Shown: positions 35,501 to 48,698 of the stretch, piece after piece
Layout: each line of letters starts with the position of its first letter
Position numbering within the stretch: the stretch's first letter is position 1
From: Omphalotus guepiniiformis
Taxonomy: Eukaryota > Basidiomycota > Agaricomycetes > Agaricales > Omphalotaceae
NCBI GenBank assembly: GCA_028554645.1
Contig: JAQOOI010000021.1
Coordinates: 2,418,001 to 2,482,000 of the forward strand
Direction: 5' to 3'
DNA length: 64,000 nucleotides
The notes under the pieces: generated by a model
What the model was told of the DNA's origin: nothing
Databases searched by the model: none
Seen by the model: the letters and a program-made list of their open reading frames with translations, nothing else
Position numbers and translations under genes: made by a program

Positions 35501-37526
35501 TGAGTTTCTCATCTAATCAGTGGTATACAAAAGTCAGCGTTAAAACGAAAAGAATTCGTCAACCTAAACAGGAACACGTGCCTTGAAGTCGGCAAGCTTG
35601 TTCTCGAGGATGATCTCGTCTTCCTCTGCGGCGAGATCTGAATAATCTTCAATGATAGGATTAATCTCTGCCGATGGAGCTTTGGCGAGAGGTGCAGTGG
35701 TTGGACCTGGACTTCGATTCGGTTTGATTGTCTGAGCATTGTCTTCCGTCTCTGCCTTATCGTCGTCCGCAGATGTCTTTTCCAAAGCTTGTATCGTTCA
35801 GTCAGTATACACTGGTCTACATAGACCCAGCGATAGACTGACCTTGTAACTTCGTAAAAGAGATGCCTTCTTCAAAATCATCATCCCAGTTATCAGTCTG
35901 TTCTTCGGGCGCACTTAGAACAAACGACAGAGGCTGGATCTTTTCCACAAGATTCGCTTTTAGCCCTGGTGCTGAGCCGACTTTCCATGCTGCTCCTGAT
36001 CCAACAGATCCGGGAAGCACAGATCCAGCAGAAGTCGATATAGGCATCGATTCAGAGGGTGATATTCCTGGTACCATTCGGGTGGGAGATGGCGGGCGGA
36101 AGGACTGATGTTGAGCTCGACCTGGGTGTTTAGAGGGACGTGAGGGGGCTACCGTACAAGTAAATAAGTCATCAGATTGATTAGAGCTAAAGCTAATGCT
36201 ATGACACCTACATTTGAGCGCTTCATTCCATTCCTGCACTTTCAATACCGCCTCATCATAGTTGTAGTTACTCAACGGTCGCCTTGCAACATCCTGGGTA
36301 GACTTGTCCTTGGCGCCCTCCGTACCTCGCGCGTCTGTCATCTGCTTTCGTGCAGAAATCATCCATGGATGCCGCAGCAGTTTCTTCGCCGATATCCGAA
36401 GGTTACAATCCTTCTGAAAACAATGATATAGAAAGTCCTTCACTATCGGCGAGGCACCCTCTGGTATTGGGGGACAGTCGTCTTGGACGATGCGGAAGAG
36501 TGCAGGCATAGGATCAAGATCGTGGTACGGAGGGCGGCCTTCAAGAAGCTCGATAACTACGCAGCCAACGGACCAGATATCTGACGCAGTCGTTGCCCCA
36601 GACTGCTCGATGACCTCGGGAGCCACTGTATATCAGAAGGCACGCTCATGAGCATACGCACTCGATACAGTCGCATTGTACGTACTCCAATATGGGCTCC
36701 CGACCACAGCATCGTTACTGACGCCTCCAGTAGTGGTACTACTTGCCACTCCAAAATCCGCGAGCTTGACGGTCCCATCCTTATTCGTCAAGATGTTAGC
36801 ACCCTTGATGTCGCGATGGATGACACCCTGGTCATGCAGGTACACGAGACCTTCGAGCACTTGAGATATGTACACAGCGACAAGATTCTCGGGGAACTTT
36901 CCAAAGCGCTTAGATATTCCGTGTAAAGAGCCGTTTTCACAGAACCTTGAGTGTCGAATGGTGAATGAGATGCGAAGTTCACAGGAAAGCTGCACAATCA
37001 AACTGACTCTAAGATAATGTACAAGAACTCGCGCGTCTTGACGAAACCCTTGTACTTGACGATGTTTGGATGCTAAAGCCACTCGTGTGAGCGATACACG
37101 ACTATGATTGCAACGCAGACCTCACGTTCAAGTTCTTGAGCAAGTCAATCTCGGACTAGATCCAAATATCAGCATATAGCTCAGGAAGACATCCACAGTA
37201 AACGTGCCATGATTTCCCCGAGATCACTCTTCGGGATGTTGCTCAACTGAATCTCCTTAACCGCAACGGTTTCCCCAGTAGCCCAGTTTAATGCACCTAC
37301 GCCACCATAAACATTTCAACGCACTGGGGAAGAGAAACAAATAGACGCACGATAAACTTGGCCGAAAGCCCCCTTCCCGAGAGAATCCCCCAGTTGCTAC
37401 AACAGAAAACGCCGACTCAGAAATGGGAGATACTTGGACATTCGGAACATAACAGACATAATCGTGCAACGGCTTGGCAATATTAGCTTTGCCTATGCCC
37501 GAACTCGCTTTCGAGGGAGTCGCCAT
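32509..37526 (-). CDS. Septation-initiation (Cdc15/Cdc7/SepH-type) protein kinase
   Basis: A large multi-exon STE-type kinase of roughly 1,200 residues. It starts ATG 37526 ([17 protein letters not shown]; a TTG further up is not a start). The kinase domain runs [16 protein letters not shown] (P-loop), [12 protein letters not shown] (Lys), [10 protein letters not shown] (catalytic loop), [10 protein letters not shown] (DFG), GSPYWMAPEVIEQ (activation segment and APE), and [13 protein letters not shown] (end). The C-terminal half carries helical repeats of the ARM type, for instance [39 protein letters not shown] and NAILNCF, then a Gly/Ser-rich tail ending WQGQGNGQ. Kinase plus ARM-like repeats is the plan of Cdc7 (S. 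pombe), Cdc15 (S. cerevisiae) and SepH (Aspergillus), which start septation at the spindle pole body through the Sid/Dbf2 kinases. Confidence 0.9.
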
Positions 37527-38148
37527 AGCCAAAGATTCTCTTTCCGTTCGCTACACCGGTCGTGACTCGTGGATAGGGCGGTCGCAAGTAGGTTCGACCT
37601 GAGTTGAAGTGAATAGCTTGCTGCTTTGCTGTCGTGGGTCGTGAATAATAATGAAGAAAAAGAAGGTAATCCGTCGCGTTTCGTGGAATAAGGAAGAGAA
37701 GGACAGCTAAACGCGTAATAGTCGCGTCCAGCACTGACTTTCCACTTCGGATTGGTGGTAATGAAAGGCACCGAGTCTTAGCGTGGTAAAACCTTCAACT
37801 CAAAGTGCGGCACCGGCTACTTACAACAGCTCACATGGACTCTAAGCCACGAAACATTCATTACAACTCATAATTATCAACATATGTGGCACACTGTGCA
37901 TGCAGGTTTCGTGAAAAACAGAAGTACTTTTTAATATCACAGGAAGAAACAGGCTGAGCTAGGCTGAGGTGTATATGAGTATATATGTCGTTAATCTGAT
38001 CGGTCCCTCCTACGATTGCAAATATCTTTGCACATAGTCGTCATGACAACCTGCCTGAGTCAGGTTCGTTCTGAAAAATTCGTATCGAGTTGTGACGCAT
38101 GACGCTCGAGGGGCCCGTTTCTGTCCAGACTTTACATGGCTTTGATCC
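37527..38148. other. Kinase promoter region
   Basis: About 620 bp between the kinase start and the 3' end of the pectin methylesterase gene, both minus. The frames running upstream from the kinase ATG are out-of-frame read-through. No gene seen. Confidence 0.4.
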
Positions 38149-39733
38149 TTAGAGCAAGTATTCAAAGTCAATCCAGCTCGGGCGCTCGAGGAAGACTTTG
38201 TCAACAGTGAAATCTTTCGCCTCGGTAGCATTCAGTATATGCTCCAAAGGTATACGTTCGCTAGTATTTCCTCCAGGACCTGACAGTACACAAAAACACA
38301 TCATGAGCCTTAGATTCTGTGATCTTCTAGCATCCACATACCAGATGAATTAAACTCTGCATAGAACGTAGTGTTCATGATAACCGGTCTAGCACTATCA
38401 AACGGCGTCCAACCCGCTGGTCGTATGATGTTCTCCATGAAAGTATTCAAAAACACCGTCGTCGCCAGATCATTCCACGGACGACCCAAGAAACACGCCT
38501 CCGTGATATTCGTAGTAGCGTTTGCATCGGGAGACTGTCCACCGGAGACGTCAGTAGGGTCAAAAGACATCCTCATGAAAACGCTCACCCGTATGATCTG
38601 GGAATCCGCGATATATGCTCCATAGCGATTTCCGGGTGCATCCGTCAGATTCGTCCCTTTCCAAGCAACAATCCCACCTCCACAAGCGCGATTCGCAAGT
38701 ATGATATTCTGGAACCAGCTGGAGAACCGCATTACGAATAAACCAAAAGACATTCTTGCTAATTCGCGACTTACGCCGTACCAAACCCGAAAATGTCTAT
38801 GGCTGATGTTCAGAGCTCAATCAGGACGAGAAACATTCAAGTCACTCACAGTCCGTTTGACCAAAGATAACGCTATCCACCACGTATGTGCTTGCGTTGC
38901 GACCTGTGTACCAAGTATCCTGAAAACTCGAAAACCCGCACCCATAGAACGATGCATTCGCATAAGATATATCCGTTGCTAGCGCTTGCGAAACCGCAAA
39001 ATTTGCCTAATATCACCAAAAATTCAGATCACGCGCACAAGTAACGGTAGATAATCCAGACTCACCGCTCTATTTTGAAAGTCGATGTTATACGCTTTGA
39101 AATCCGTGTTCCCAAATACTGGCTGAAGTGGCGCGCCAGTAGGCCCCGCACCGATAAGAGCTCCAGCAAAGTTCGGTGCAACGGAAAGAACTGCAGTTGT
39201 AGCATCATCACTGCCATTCTGAAAGAGCCCATTCCAGATTTGCACGAGATTGGGTACAGAGGCATTCGCGAAAGGTAGTGCGACGCGATCAGCGGCAGAC
39301 GCGGGCAATTGACCCTGGAAAGTTCTGTGAGCAAACTGAGCGTTGAACAGATTTATGTGGATTATACATACAAGAAGCGTCAAAGGCCCTGAGCGCGTAA
39401 CGTTCACGCTTTCGTGATATTGTCCCTCCGCAATCAGAATCACCGCTGGACCTTCATCCGGGCTAAAACACCAGCTCAACGAAAAGACAACATTTAGTAC
39501 TACATTGTGACCCACAGCGACGAGATAGCATCTTGGACACTGTTGAAATCCGTAATCGGATCGCTCGTGTTCGCAGACACGAAAATAGTCCCTTCAGGAC
39601 ATCCCTCGAGTGGAGAAAGGGAAGGTGCTTTTTGAAGTTGACATTGAATGAATTGAGGTGAGAGGCCTAGTACGATTTGCGCGAGTTGCAGGAGGACACC
39701 TGCCGCCAACGCAGAGGAGAGTTTGAAGTGCAT
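38149..39733 (-). CDS. Secreted pectin methylesterase (CE8)
   Basis: Removes methyl esters from pectin, a step in plant cell-wall breakdown. ATG 39733 gives a signal peptide (HFKLSSALAAGVLLQLAQIVLG, cut after about residue 22). In order I see PDEGPAVILIAEGQYHESV, VFGNTDFKAYNIDFQNRA, GCGFSSFQDTWYTGRN (catalytic QD), VIFGQTD joined to YIFGFGTAWFQN across two introns (catalytic Asp), and ITEACFLGRPWNDL (Arg/Trp motif). The last exon is PGGNTSERIPLEHIL to FEYLL with the stop at 38149. All catalytic blocks are present, so an active enzyme is expected. Several Asn-x-Ser/Thr sites suit a secreted glycoprotein. Confidence 0.92.
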
Positions 39734-40653
39734 GTGGAAGGCTAGCACGCCGTGCAAAAAGCCAACGAAGATAATGTAGTCTCTGTTCTATTTCAGCGGC
39801 CAGCTCGACGACAAAACTGGTGCGCGTGATCAAGAACAGACGGTCCGCAAGCAGTACGGTATGAAAGCGGTCCGCGAAGTATGAGAGATTCTGAATGGAG
39901 TGCCTGCTGGGTATAATCTAGCTCAACCGCTGAATATGTTATGAAAAACACGACTTGCCTGGAATTTCGATCCAACCTCACAGTAAACCTCCGCAGCACC
40001 AGGGAGGTAAATAGCCCCGTATTCCATGGTGCTTAGAGACATCTCGGTCATTAATGCCATAAGAGCGTTTCAGAGATGAAGCAAGCCTGAAGCTCTGAAG
40101 TATCAGAGACCTCTCAGTTGAACTTCAAAAAAATGTCGTTGTGGATGTAAACATAAACTGAATTCGTGTTCGACCGCGACTTCGACCGGCCCCCGCGGAC
40201 CGGCAAAAGAAATGCTGGGGATGCTTCCTTTTTGCTCGTTTTCAATGTCTACTTCCTTCCCTGCAAAGACTACTTACCTGAGCACTCCCGAGCCCTTGCA
40301 GACGTCGCAACTGATATGAATGTGAAAGAAGTTTTTGCAACTACCTTTGTCGGACTGCGCAGCCGCAACTCAAAAATTGTACTGTCTTCTACCCGTCAGA
40401 CTAGACGCTTCCGTTCAGAGCAAACAGTCTCTATCATTTAGACTGTTGTGTTGCTGCATTTTTTCATTAGGATTTATTAAAAACGGATGAATACAATAAA
40501 TGACTTGTTTCAGTCTGTGCATCATGATATAAAAGGCTGACACAGCACACTTCGAAGCAACTTCAAAACATCAAGATGTTGCCTTCAACTATGAGAAAAG
40601 GGACACCAGCAATGGACGGGGGCTGTCTTGTTGTGGTAGACACAAGTCCGTCG
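39734..40653. other. Intergenic region
   Basis: About 900 bp: promoter of the pectin methylesterase gene and 3' end of the F-box gene. The plus-strand frame at 40166-40441 has no motif. A TATAAAAGG-like box at about 40528 and a CTTCAAAACATC stretch could mark a small transcript, but no coding unit follows. Confidence 0.35.
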
Positions 40654-42052
40654 TCATAAAGTCCCGTACACTTGAAATTCGTAAAGCAGGGCAAAAGGAC
40701 ATCGTCTATGTGCTGTATATTTGGTTGAATTGTTGAGCAGTTTGACCAGCTCATCATGATGAGTAGAAAGGTCAACTACGAGGCAAGTGAGCACATCGAA
40801 TAGATCATCAGGAGGAATATCAGTAGTTTCATCTATGAGGCAAGTGAGCGTAGGCGTCAAGCGGAATAGTTGATGTAGTTGGCTTCCGCTGATGCGAATC
40901 TCGCCGCACAAGCGTAACGTCTGCAGAGAGCACGCCGATCGTGAAATCATGGTTCTGAACTCTGTTGAAGGCCATTCTAGAGGGTTCATCCCGGTGCACA
41001 CGATGTGAAGCACCTTCAACGATGGCAAGGTAAAATCGCGAAAAGCATCGGAGCGATGGCTAGAGGCGTGATGGTGAAGCTCCAGCTCAAATATTGAAGG
41101 TGAAAGGGGCAGAGGTGCGCGCATCGACCCCCGACCACAACTTGAATCGGGAGTACGGGAACCTGAAACACTCCGGGTGTACACCAAGAAGCGTCAGAGA
41201 AGACAAATTGGGAGCAACTTCAAACGCATCATTGGGTTCGTGCTGTTCGTGCCAGATTTTGTGATTATAGACTATTGACAATTTTCGTAGTTTAGGAAAA
41301 TAACCATCGATGGGTCGAGGTCGTGTTTGCAGTTCATCATGTAACATCTTGCAGAGATAGCCCGGCATATAGAGTGAATGAAAGGATAGCGAGTACCATC
41401 TATGAGCATGAGAAAACAGCGGCCGAAGCACCTTTACACATCTACCGTAGTCGCTCGTCCTATCGATATAGATGTCAAGTACGAGAGGAACTGATTGGGA
41501 CAAGAGGAGATGATGGGAAATTAAGCTGGGATGCTGGACTGTACCGAGATCTATAGTCCAGCAAGTGCCAGCCCATAGTCGTGGCATTGACTTGGTGATA
41601 TTCCTCCAGCGATGACAAACTTGTGAGATACCCAAAACGTCGGTAGTACCGCCAGAGAAGTCGATATAGGAATCAACAGACTCCTGTAGAATTTCTTCTA
41701 GTATCTCAACAGGTAGTCGTCGTACTGGAGCAAACAACCCGTGGACCGTGTCGTATGTTCTCTTCAGGCCCTCGAGAGTCTTCTTGAGCTTGAAGAGGGT
41801 ATTCTTAAGCTGGGAGTTTTTTTTACGAGTTTGTTGGATATCGCGAATGACAGCCTTGACACAACGGATTTCCTCTGCCTTGTCGTCAAGATATTGGAAG
41901 AATCGGGGTTCATCATCAGGGACAAAAGAACTGCGAAGCAGAGCCATGATTGAGGACTCGTCAAAAATGGAGTCGACAGTGAGATCATGGGGATCAGATT
42001 GTGAAGGGGATGCACTGCGCGCAGGAAGTGGCACCAGTGGAGGGGTCTGCAT
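40654..42052 (-). CDS. F-box protein
   Basis: A substrate-recognition subunit of an SCF ubiquitin ligase, of the large agaricomycete family. From ATG 42052 (MQTPPLVPLPA) it has a coiled segment (EEIRCVKAVIRDIQQTRKKN, LKKTLEGLKRTYDTVHG), then the F-box PVRRLPVEILEEILQESVD with SQVCHRWRNITKSMPRLW. The C-terminal part is leucine-rich (LRKLSIVYNH, LSSLTLLG, FTLPSLKVLHIVCTG, LQTLRLCG). A frame change at about 41090-41140 is best explained by a 43-nt intron (after FKLWSG, resuming LELHHHASSH), since both sides fit a single protein. It ends YEFQVYGTL. About 445 residues. Divergent from the CaaX-tailed gene. Confidence 0.78.
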
Positions 42053-42958
42053 TGCAAAAGGCTGCAAAAGATATAAAACTTGAAGTCATGGCCGAATCAG
42101 GACAGATGACTCGAATGCGCGACCTCACCTTTGGAATAGAACAATCACGAAGTCCAGATACTGGCTAAACTATTGCAGTAAAGCTAGCTGTAAAGCTTCA
42201 GGTGAGAATTCCAAAAGAGATCCCACACTTGCGGCCCGGGTCCGAATGAAAAGGAATTATGTATTACGCCTGAATTCTATTCAACCTCGCGGGAGGTGTG
42301 CGTCGTTTGTACACACACAAATACAGAATTGTGATGGGGCGCTCCGGGGACATCATCAAGGTCAAAGCGCCTATGTAGGAGATCATGCAAACTGGGCGGT
42401 AGAATACCGTAATCTGACCGTTATCTGATATGAGGAAGTCGTCACAGCACCCATTCAGTAGAAAGGTCTGGTGATTATAACTTGTATTTCGCGGTGATGT
42501 CGGCGTTCTGGAGATGCTCTGGATGGTCGAAGACACTGATTAGAAGGATGATATCCAACTACTGCTGATATGCGAATTCATGAATAAGAAAACGTCTGAA
42601 GACAAAGAATAGTCAAGATTTACCTTTTCCCGCTCAAACTCCTGCATATCTACTAGCAACGATAGACATTTCATGAGCTGCTGCGCCCTGTATTGAAGAA
42701 ATTACCCTTTACTTATCAGTTTACACGATCCCCATGAGTGTAAATGAGTGGACTGATGAGAGCCTCGTTGCCGGTACTACTTTCCCACGGGTGTTTGTGT
42801 TCTATCCCTTTACCGTAAACTTTACGTCGAGTGCCTGCTCGTTCCCTTGTCATTCCTTGCTATTCTCCCTTTGTTTTTCTTCTTCCTGCCGCGCTCAGGC
42901 GACCAGAGCATACACCTCGTGGTTTTCTGGCTTTCTTCTAATCTAATTTCGAGCTCTT
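42053..42958. other. Divergent promoter region
   Basis: About 900 bp between the divergent F-box and CaaX-protein starts. Frames at 42246-42536 and 42734-42946 carry no motifs. A pyrimidine-rich run (ttctccctttgtttttcttcttcc) at about 42860-42885 suits a fungal core promoter for the plus-strand gene. Confidence 0.4.
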
Positions 42959-45314
42959 ATGGCTCTCACTCAATCGGCAAGGATACCAGGACTGGGGCCA
43001 TCTTGGGATGAAGAGGTTGTTCCGGCATTGCGGAAGAGTACGATTTATATGAATGGTTCGTAGTCATATATGATATACTTACAGGGGTTGTTACAGGGTT
43101 GGAGAGCGAGAGCCGAACGTTAGCTCGACGAATCTCTGCGGTGTCCGTATCTTCTGCTGAAGGCTCGCCAGACGATACAGCGTATCGTCAAAGGACGGTT
43201 GCGAGCCCAACCTTCTCAAATTCCAACAAGACCAATGCCACCACGCGTCCAAGCAACGGGCGAAATGCTTCTGATCATACCATAAATTCGGCACGCGTAA
43301 ACGGAAACGTCAATGGTACATCGTCGAGGCCTTCATCGCGTTCACGGACTTATTCTCAGCCCTATTCTCCTGCAATGAATGGTTCGACAAGTGGTTTCTC
43401 ACGTACGAAAGCTAGTGACAGTCTTTCCATTTCAAGTTCAATTCGACCAGTTTCGCCTGCTCAAGCTAAACCTTCTCGGATTCCTCAACCGACTCGTAAT
43501 CGAGCAGATAGCGTGTCTAGCTACAGCCATTCGATTACTAGTCCTTCATTGAATGGTCACAACGGCTCAGCATACCGGTCTCCTCGAACACCTACCCCCG
43601 GAGACGTGGCGTCACCTTCTGATCTTTGGGTGGTCCACGAGAAATCCTCTGCATCCACAGTCTCGGTCAAAAGTCATCCTCAACAAGTAGTTCTTCTCAA
43701 TGAGCCTGCCCCATTCAAAGCGGACTCTGCGACGTCTTCCAACATGTATTCCTCTAAGGAAAGCTTTCATACGAGCCACGATGACCTTGACGACACACCA
43801 CCTCGGCCGTCAACGGAATCGGAAGAGCGCCCCTTTGAGCATTGGTATAGAGGAGAGGTTTCACGGAATGGCGGAGTAGGCGAGTATAGAGTGGCCAAGA
43901 GGCAGGAGATGTTGGAGATCGCTACCTACGGCCACTCATTGCAGAAGCCGGCTGTACGAAATGCGATAACCGATGCCATTGATCAGAGGAGGAGGATGAG
44001 GAGACGAGCGGATAGTACGAGTGGCGTAGTGGGCGAACGAGCGAGTTTCTACATGGACGAAGAACAAGCAAAAGAAGCCGCGAGAGTGTTAGATGAAGGT
44101 CCTCTGACTGACTTGGACGGAGAGACGTCCGACTACGAGGCAGATAATGCATCCGACTACTATGACCCCATCGAGCATATGAACACCACAGACGTTGACA
44201 TGTCTACCTCTTCTGCACCCCTCCCGTCCACTTCAGATTACGACCCCCGCAGTACCACACCCACTCCTTCTAATTTACAACGACCTTCTTCACGTACTCA
44301 GCATTCAGCTTCGCGATTACCACGCTCAACCACACCCACCGCACCCATTCAGCGTGGTTTGAGCGAACCTCCATCTATGCCCTCCACCTCAACTTCACTA
44401 CCTTCCACTCCTAAAACTTCCCGTACCCGTCCTGCTCAAGCCAGTCAATTAAAATCCCCAGCAAGCTCATCTACATCCACCCCGCAGTCCCGGCAAAAAC
44501 GAGAGCGCGGTAATTCTCCTTCATCCCCCGGATCGGTAATGGACTCGAGCAAGAAATCCCGTTTAGCTGCGTCCAAAGCAACACAAGCCAAACTAGCAAA
44601 GAAAAAGGAGGTCGAGACTGACGCGAGCAGGAGAAGTATTGCATACTATCCTGAACCTGGTGATGACATGATATATGCGATACCGACATGGACACAGCCT
44701 GTGCCGAAGGCGGGGAATTGGGATGATGTACGTTCTTATGCTGTTTTTTAAGAGTTGCTGGCTTATTTATGTCCGCTTTAAGGTGGTTCTTCCGGTGGTA
44801 GCACGGAAGAAAGGGTTAGATGGTCTCTACGAGCAAGCAGACGGCAGCCCTCGAGCAAAGCAAACGGAAAATACAGTAGCACCCGTACGTTGCATATTCA
44901 TATACCTTCTCAATCTAACTCGCTACGTTATTTTAGGCGCCCGGTACTTTCGGGTACGACCATTCAAAGTATCGCCCTCCACGCCAACACGGCGAGTCCC
45001 TACCCATGGATGAGTTCGGTCAGACTGTCGTTCAGGAGGATCAAGAGGAACCAGAATCACCACAGCGAAAGCAGCGGCCATTACCACCTCCAGTATCAAC
45101 CGCTCACGATGAGACCCGACTACCTGCTCGTCCTGAGCCCCCAATGTCTCCTATGCCATTCTCGCATTATGTTTCGAATAGTCATGAGACGATCACGACA
45201 CAGCAGCCTATTCCCTTGATTGCGGTGAATGGCGACTTGGAGCAGGGTCGGAATGCTCAGAAGGACGAAGAGGACGACGCTGGCGGCGGGTGCTGCAAGT
45301 GTATTGTGATGTGA
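42959..45314 (+). CDS. Ser/Pro-rich protein with C-terminal CaaX motif
   Basis: No family recognised. Four exons (42959-43037, 43097-44727, 44783-44884, 44937-45314) total 2190 nt, or 729 residues. The N-terminus (ARIPGLGPSWDEEVVPAL, then RLESESRTLARRISAVS) looks conserved. The middle is disordered, rich in Ser, Thr and Pro, with a folded-looking island EHWYRGEVSRNGGVGEYRV and ATYGHSLQKPAVRNAITDAI. Another likely conserved block, NWDDVVLPVVARKKGLDGLY, and TVAPAPGTFGYD straddle introns 2 and 3. The protein ends GGGCCKCIVM: the last four residues fit a CaaX prenylation box (Met at the end favours farnesyl transfer) and the two upstream Cys could be palmitoylated. That predicts a membrane-anchored scaffold or signalling protein. 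Confidence 0.78.
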
Positions 45315-46302
45315 CCTGCGGCCCTTGCTGCTGTCGGGATATATCGCAGTGGTAGCCGCTCGACCTGTTTCGTTAAAGGGGTTGAGATGTTTATCTGCGA
45401 AGCTTTCTTTCGTTCCGCCTTCCCGATACTTTTTTTTCTTGGATTATTCGTCTTACTTCTTTCTCTTCCTTCTCACGGATTTTGTGTGTAGATTGCTTTT
45501 TTCGGTCACCCCTCAACTCCTCTAGGCAGGTAGGTTTTATGGCCTACGATGCACAACTCAACCCTTGCTTCACGACGCGCGACATTCCCCCCTTCCTCCC
45601 CCCCTCTTCATCATCCCACTTAAAACTACTAAGTATAGCTCTCGACAGTCCTTCCTTTAGTCATTTTCCGAATAGCATAATCATAGTTGATGCTCCTCCC
45701 AGCTAACGTCTTCCATAATATCACTTCCAGGCGGTCCTTCGCCTTTATGCATGTTCTTCTTTCTCTAAGGCATCCGTTGTTGGGTCATCCCCACAACCAT
45801 TCATCCCTCCACAATTGTATTTTACGTGTTCCTAGCTGCATTTCTTTTTCTTTTTGCCTTTAGCTTCACACGCACCCATCTTCTCGCTCCTACGATTTCT
45901 GTGTTCCCCGTGTTACTCGTTACTCGTGCTCTTGTGCAAGACTTTCGGTATATCTTTCTATTTTACTTTGTTTAAAAGCTTTTTTCCCTCCTGGTTTTAA
46001 GTTTCATCCAGAATACCCTACAGTCACAGTTACCAGCTATCATGCCGCTCTCAACTATTATCGTCCAGGACCAAAGCATTTTGATATCCTTCTGCGATTC
46101 TTTGGTTTTTCTCTTATACGCTGCAAATTGAGAAGTCACTAGTCACTCCGTGTGCCTCGTAAGGTACTGAGAACGGTATGCTGAAATTACTTTCATCTTT
46201 CGCGCCAAAATTGTCCTCAGAGTGTTGCTGGCAAGGAATGATTGAATTGTCGCATCTGAAATAGATATACATAACTCCGTGTTCCTGTCTTCTTGAAATG
46301 CA
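45315..46302. other. Convergent intergenic region
   Basis: Almost 1 kb between the 3' ends of the CaaX-protein gene and the M64 peptidase gene. Very T/C-rich on the plus strand near 45420-45990. No coding evidence. Confidence 0.45.
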
Positions 46303-48440
46303 CTAGACGCAAGTTTTCTCGACCACCCAATCAACCTCATCTTCCAGGTTTCCTTCTTTGTCAACGATAACTTCGGGGGTAGAAAGTTTGACATTCAGCG
46401 TGTACTGTGTCCCAACTCCCGGTTCTCCAACCTCCACCTTTGTCTGATTGGTGAAGTCTTCCAGCACCTTCCCGTTTTTGGACCACGTAATAGTATAACT
46501 TTCTGCGGCAATGGGTTCACCTTCACGGAACTGTGCCAATGGAACGAGCGTAGCGTTCAGTACAACACCACCGTCAATGCAGGCTTCTGATACGCTATCA
46601 ATGAGGTTTACGCGGCGCAGAAGAGCATGCCATAAACTCTCCAAGCAAACTTTGCAGAAATTCGGAGTTGTGACAATCCGCATGAGACAGTCCTCGTTCG
46701 TAGGTCTGTATGACGTTTCGTTCTTGTCGGAGTAACTGTCAAGGCATTTGTTTCATACACACAAGAAAGGGCAACACAATGACTTACGTCGGGAAAACGC
46801 CGTAGTAGCCAGGAGAAGAGACAAATCTAAAGGAGAAGACTCAGAATCAGTACAAGGGAGACGAAAATGTAGATGATAAACCCAATTCGTTCTCATCCCC
46901 AAACTCCAGAATCTCCGTACTACAGAGCTGAGCAACTCCCTCTCTTTCACCATTCAGAAGCGTGAACTTGACTTCATGTTCACCGCCCGACAGTCCACGA
47001 TCAACATGCAGATCGTAATGCCACCGGTCAAGCCCCAGACCCACTTTAGGTTCCCAGCCAAGATCAACACCGTCTAGTTCGACCTTCAAATCCGCTTTCT
47101 CCGGTAAACCAGACAGTGAAAATCGAACCAAATGCCGAGAAAACGTCCCGGATGATACAAAATTGGTTGACCAAGATGTAGTGGTATTAAGCAAAGTCCA
47201 AGGATATGCCTGCATGGGCATCACGGAACGTTCGACACGAGGCTCTTTCTCGTGATCTTCCGGACGTGAAAGCCAATGAGCCCAAGGGATCGGCTCGCTG
47301 AGGTTATGATAAGCATCCGCGCCAAAGTATGCGAATCCGCCGTCGTATTCTTCTCCGACAGGAATGATGGAATGGCCAAGTTCATGGCGGAGGATTTGAG
47401 GACCGTTCAGTACTGATGAAGTAATGACTCTGTTGAAGCCAGGTCAGCCAGGTAAACACCGCAAACGTGCAAAGCAGCTACATACGTAAATCGACCACCC
47501 AGACCTAAGTCCTCACACACTCTCAGTCCTCCGCAGCGAACTCGATGGAGAGAAAACACATACCTCCATACAGAGGATCATTCCCTGAACCAATGATATC
47601 AATTTGCGTCACCGAGAACTTGATGATTTCAATACTCACCGAGTAAGATGGGGAAATCGCATTGATCGCCCATGGAAGAGCATGCTGCACCTGCTACCTC
47701 AGGGTGTGCATAATACACAGCTCTCAGTTCAGTCCCGTCGCGGTACAGCCCATAGGGCGTCCTATGAACAAAAGAAACCAAAGGCCTTAGGTCAACGTAG
47801 ATGAAACGCTTACGATCCACTCACTTCTTCGGTTTTCCACCCACTCCGACGCCACTCTTTACATATATTTGTTATTCAATATAATCGAAACATGATGAAA
47901 TACATATATCCCACCTCTTCACTTGGAGTGAATGCGGCCCAAAAGTTCATCAATGGTTTCACAGTATTGAAAGTTTGGTTCCCCGAAAGATCCTCCGCAA
48001 GGCGCATAGCATCATCAATGAACTTTCCCTTTTCTTTCTCGACATCTGAGTTACATTGTCATTCAATACATGAATCTCGTTCAGAATATGGTGAAAGACT
48101 TACATCCGTCAGAAAAGAACACAAGATCAACACGATTGCTAAATGGACCAGAAACGATCAGTGGCTCAATCTCCAATGGCGGACTTGGTACAGCAAGTCC
48201 GGACTCCACAAGAGGTATCTGCTCATTCCGTATCAAGTTCATCGCCCCTTCGTCGGCGAGCCCACTGATACCGAAGAAAGGCAAAGTTTTCTCAGCGCAT
48301 TTCCCGCTTCCTAGTACATGATGAAGTTCCCTTGGAGAAGCTTCACTGGAATCCGACTCTGAGATCCCAGCGGCTTTCCCAGTTGTTACACCGCAAAGCA
48401 GAATAACCCAGAAGAGTTTGAACATGGGAGAAGACATCAT
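46303..48440 (-). CDS. Secreted M64-family zinc metallopeptidase
   Basis: An IgA-peptidase-type (M64) metalloprotease of about 640 residues. The N-terminus (MFKLFWVILLCGVTTGKAAG) is a signal peptide. Then come NRVDLVFFSDG, a spliced EKGKFIDDAMRLAEDL with VKPLMNFWAAFTPSEE, YAHPEVAGAACSSMGDQCDF, and the zinc site ILRHELGHSIIPVGEEYDGG, where the HExGH pair and the downstream Glu fit M64. After FVSSPGYYGVF-type sequence the C-terminus is a beta-rich accessory domain (SYTITWSKNGKVLED, TLNVKLSTPEV) ending DWVVEKTCV. The start lies opposite the L1-domain gene, with about 260 bp between the two ATGs. Secreted fungal M64 enzymes are thought to digest extracellular protein; the natural substrate is unknown. 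Some intron borders in 47250-47900 were read only approximately. Confidence 0.88.
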
Positions 48441-48698
48441 AGCAGAGATGATTGAACAGGGCTAGATCCTACTTATTTGCTGCACAGAATTCACATAGAT
48501 GAAGAAAAAAATAGATAGCGGCCCGTACCCTTATCATTTGCTGGTTAATGAGAGAGGTAGCGGCTTGCAGCGGATACGAACAGGCGGCCAGCTGACGGTG
48601 GTTATTACTAAGCAAAAGCTTCAAAACACAACAAGCGTCAATACGAATTTTCGAAGGCTTTTTGATTTTCAGCCAGAACTTCCACTACTGCATTCGCA

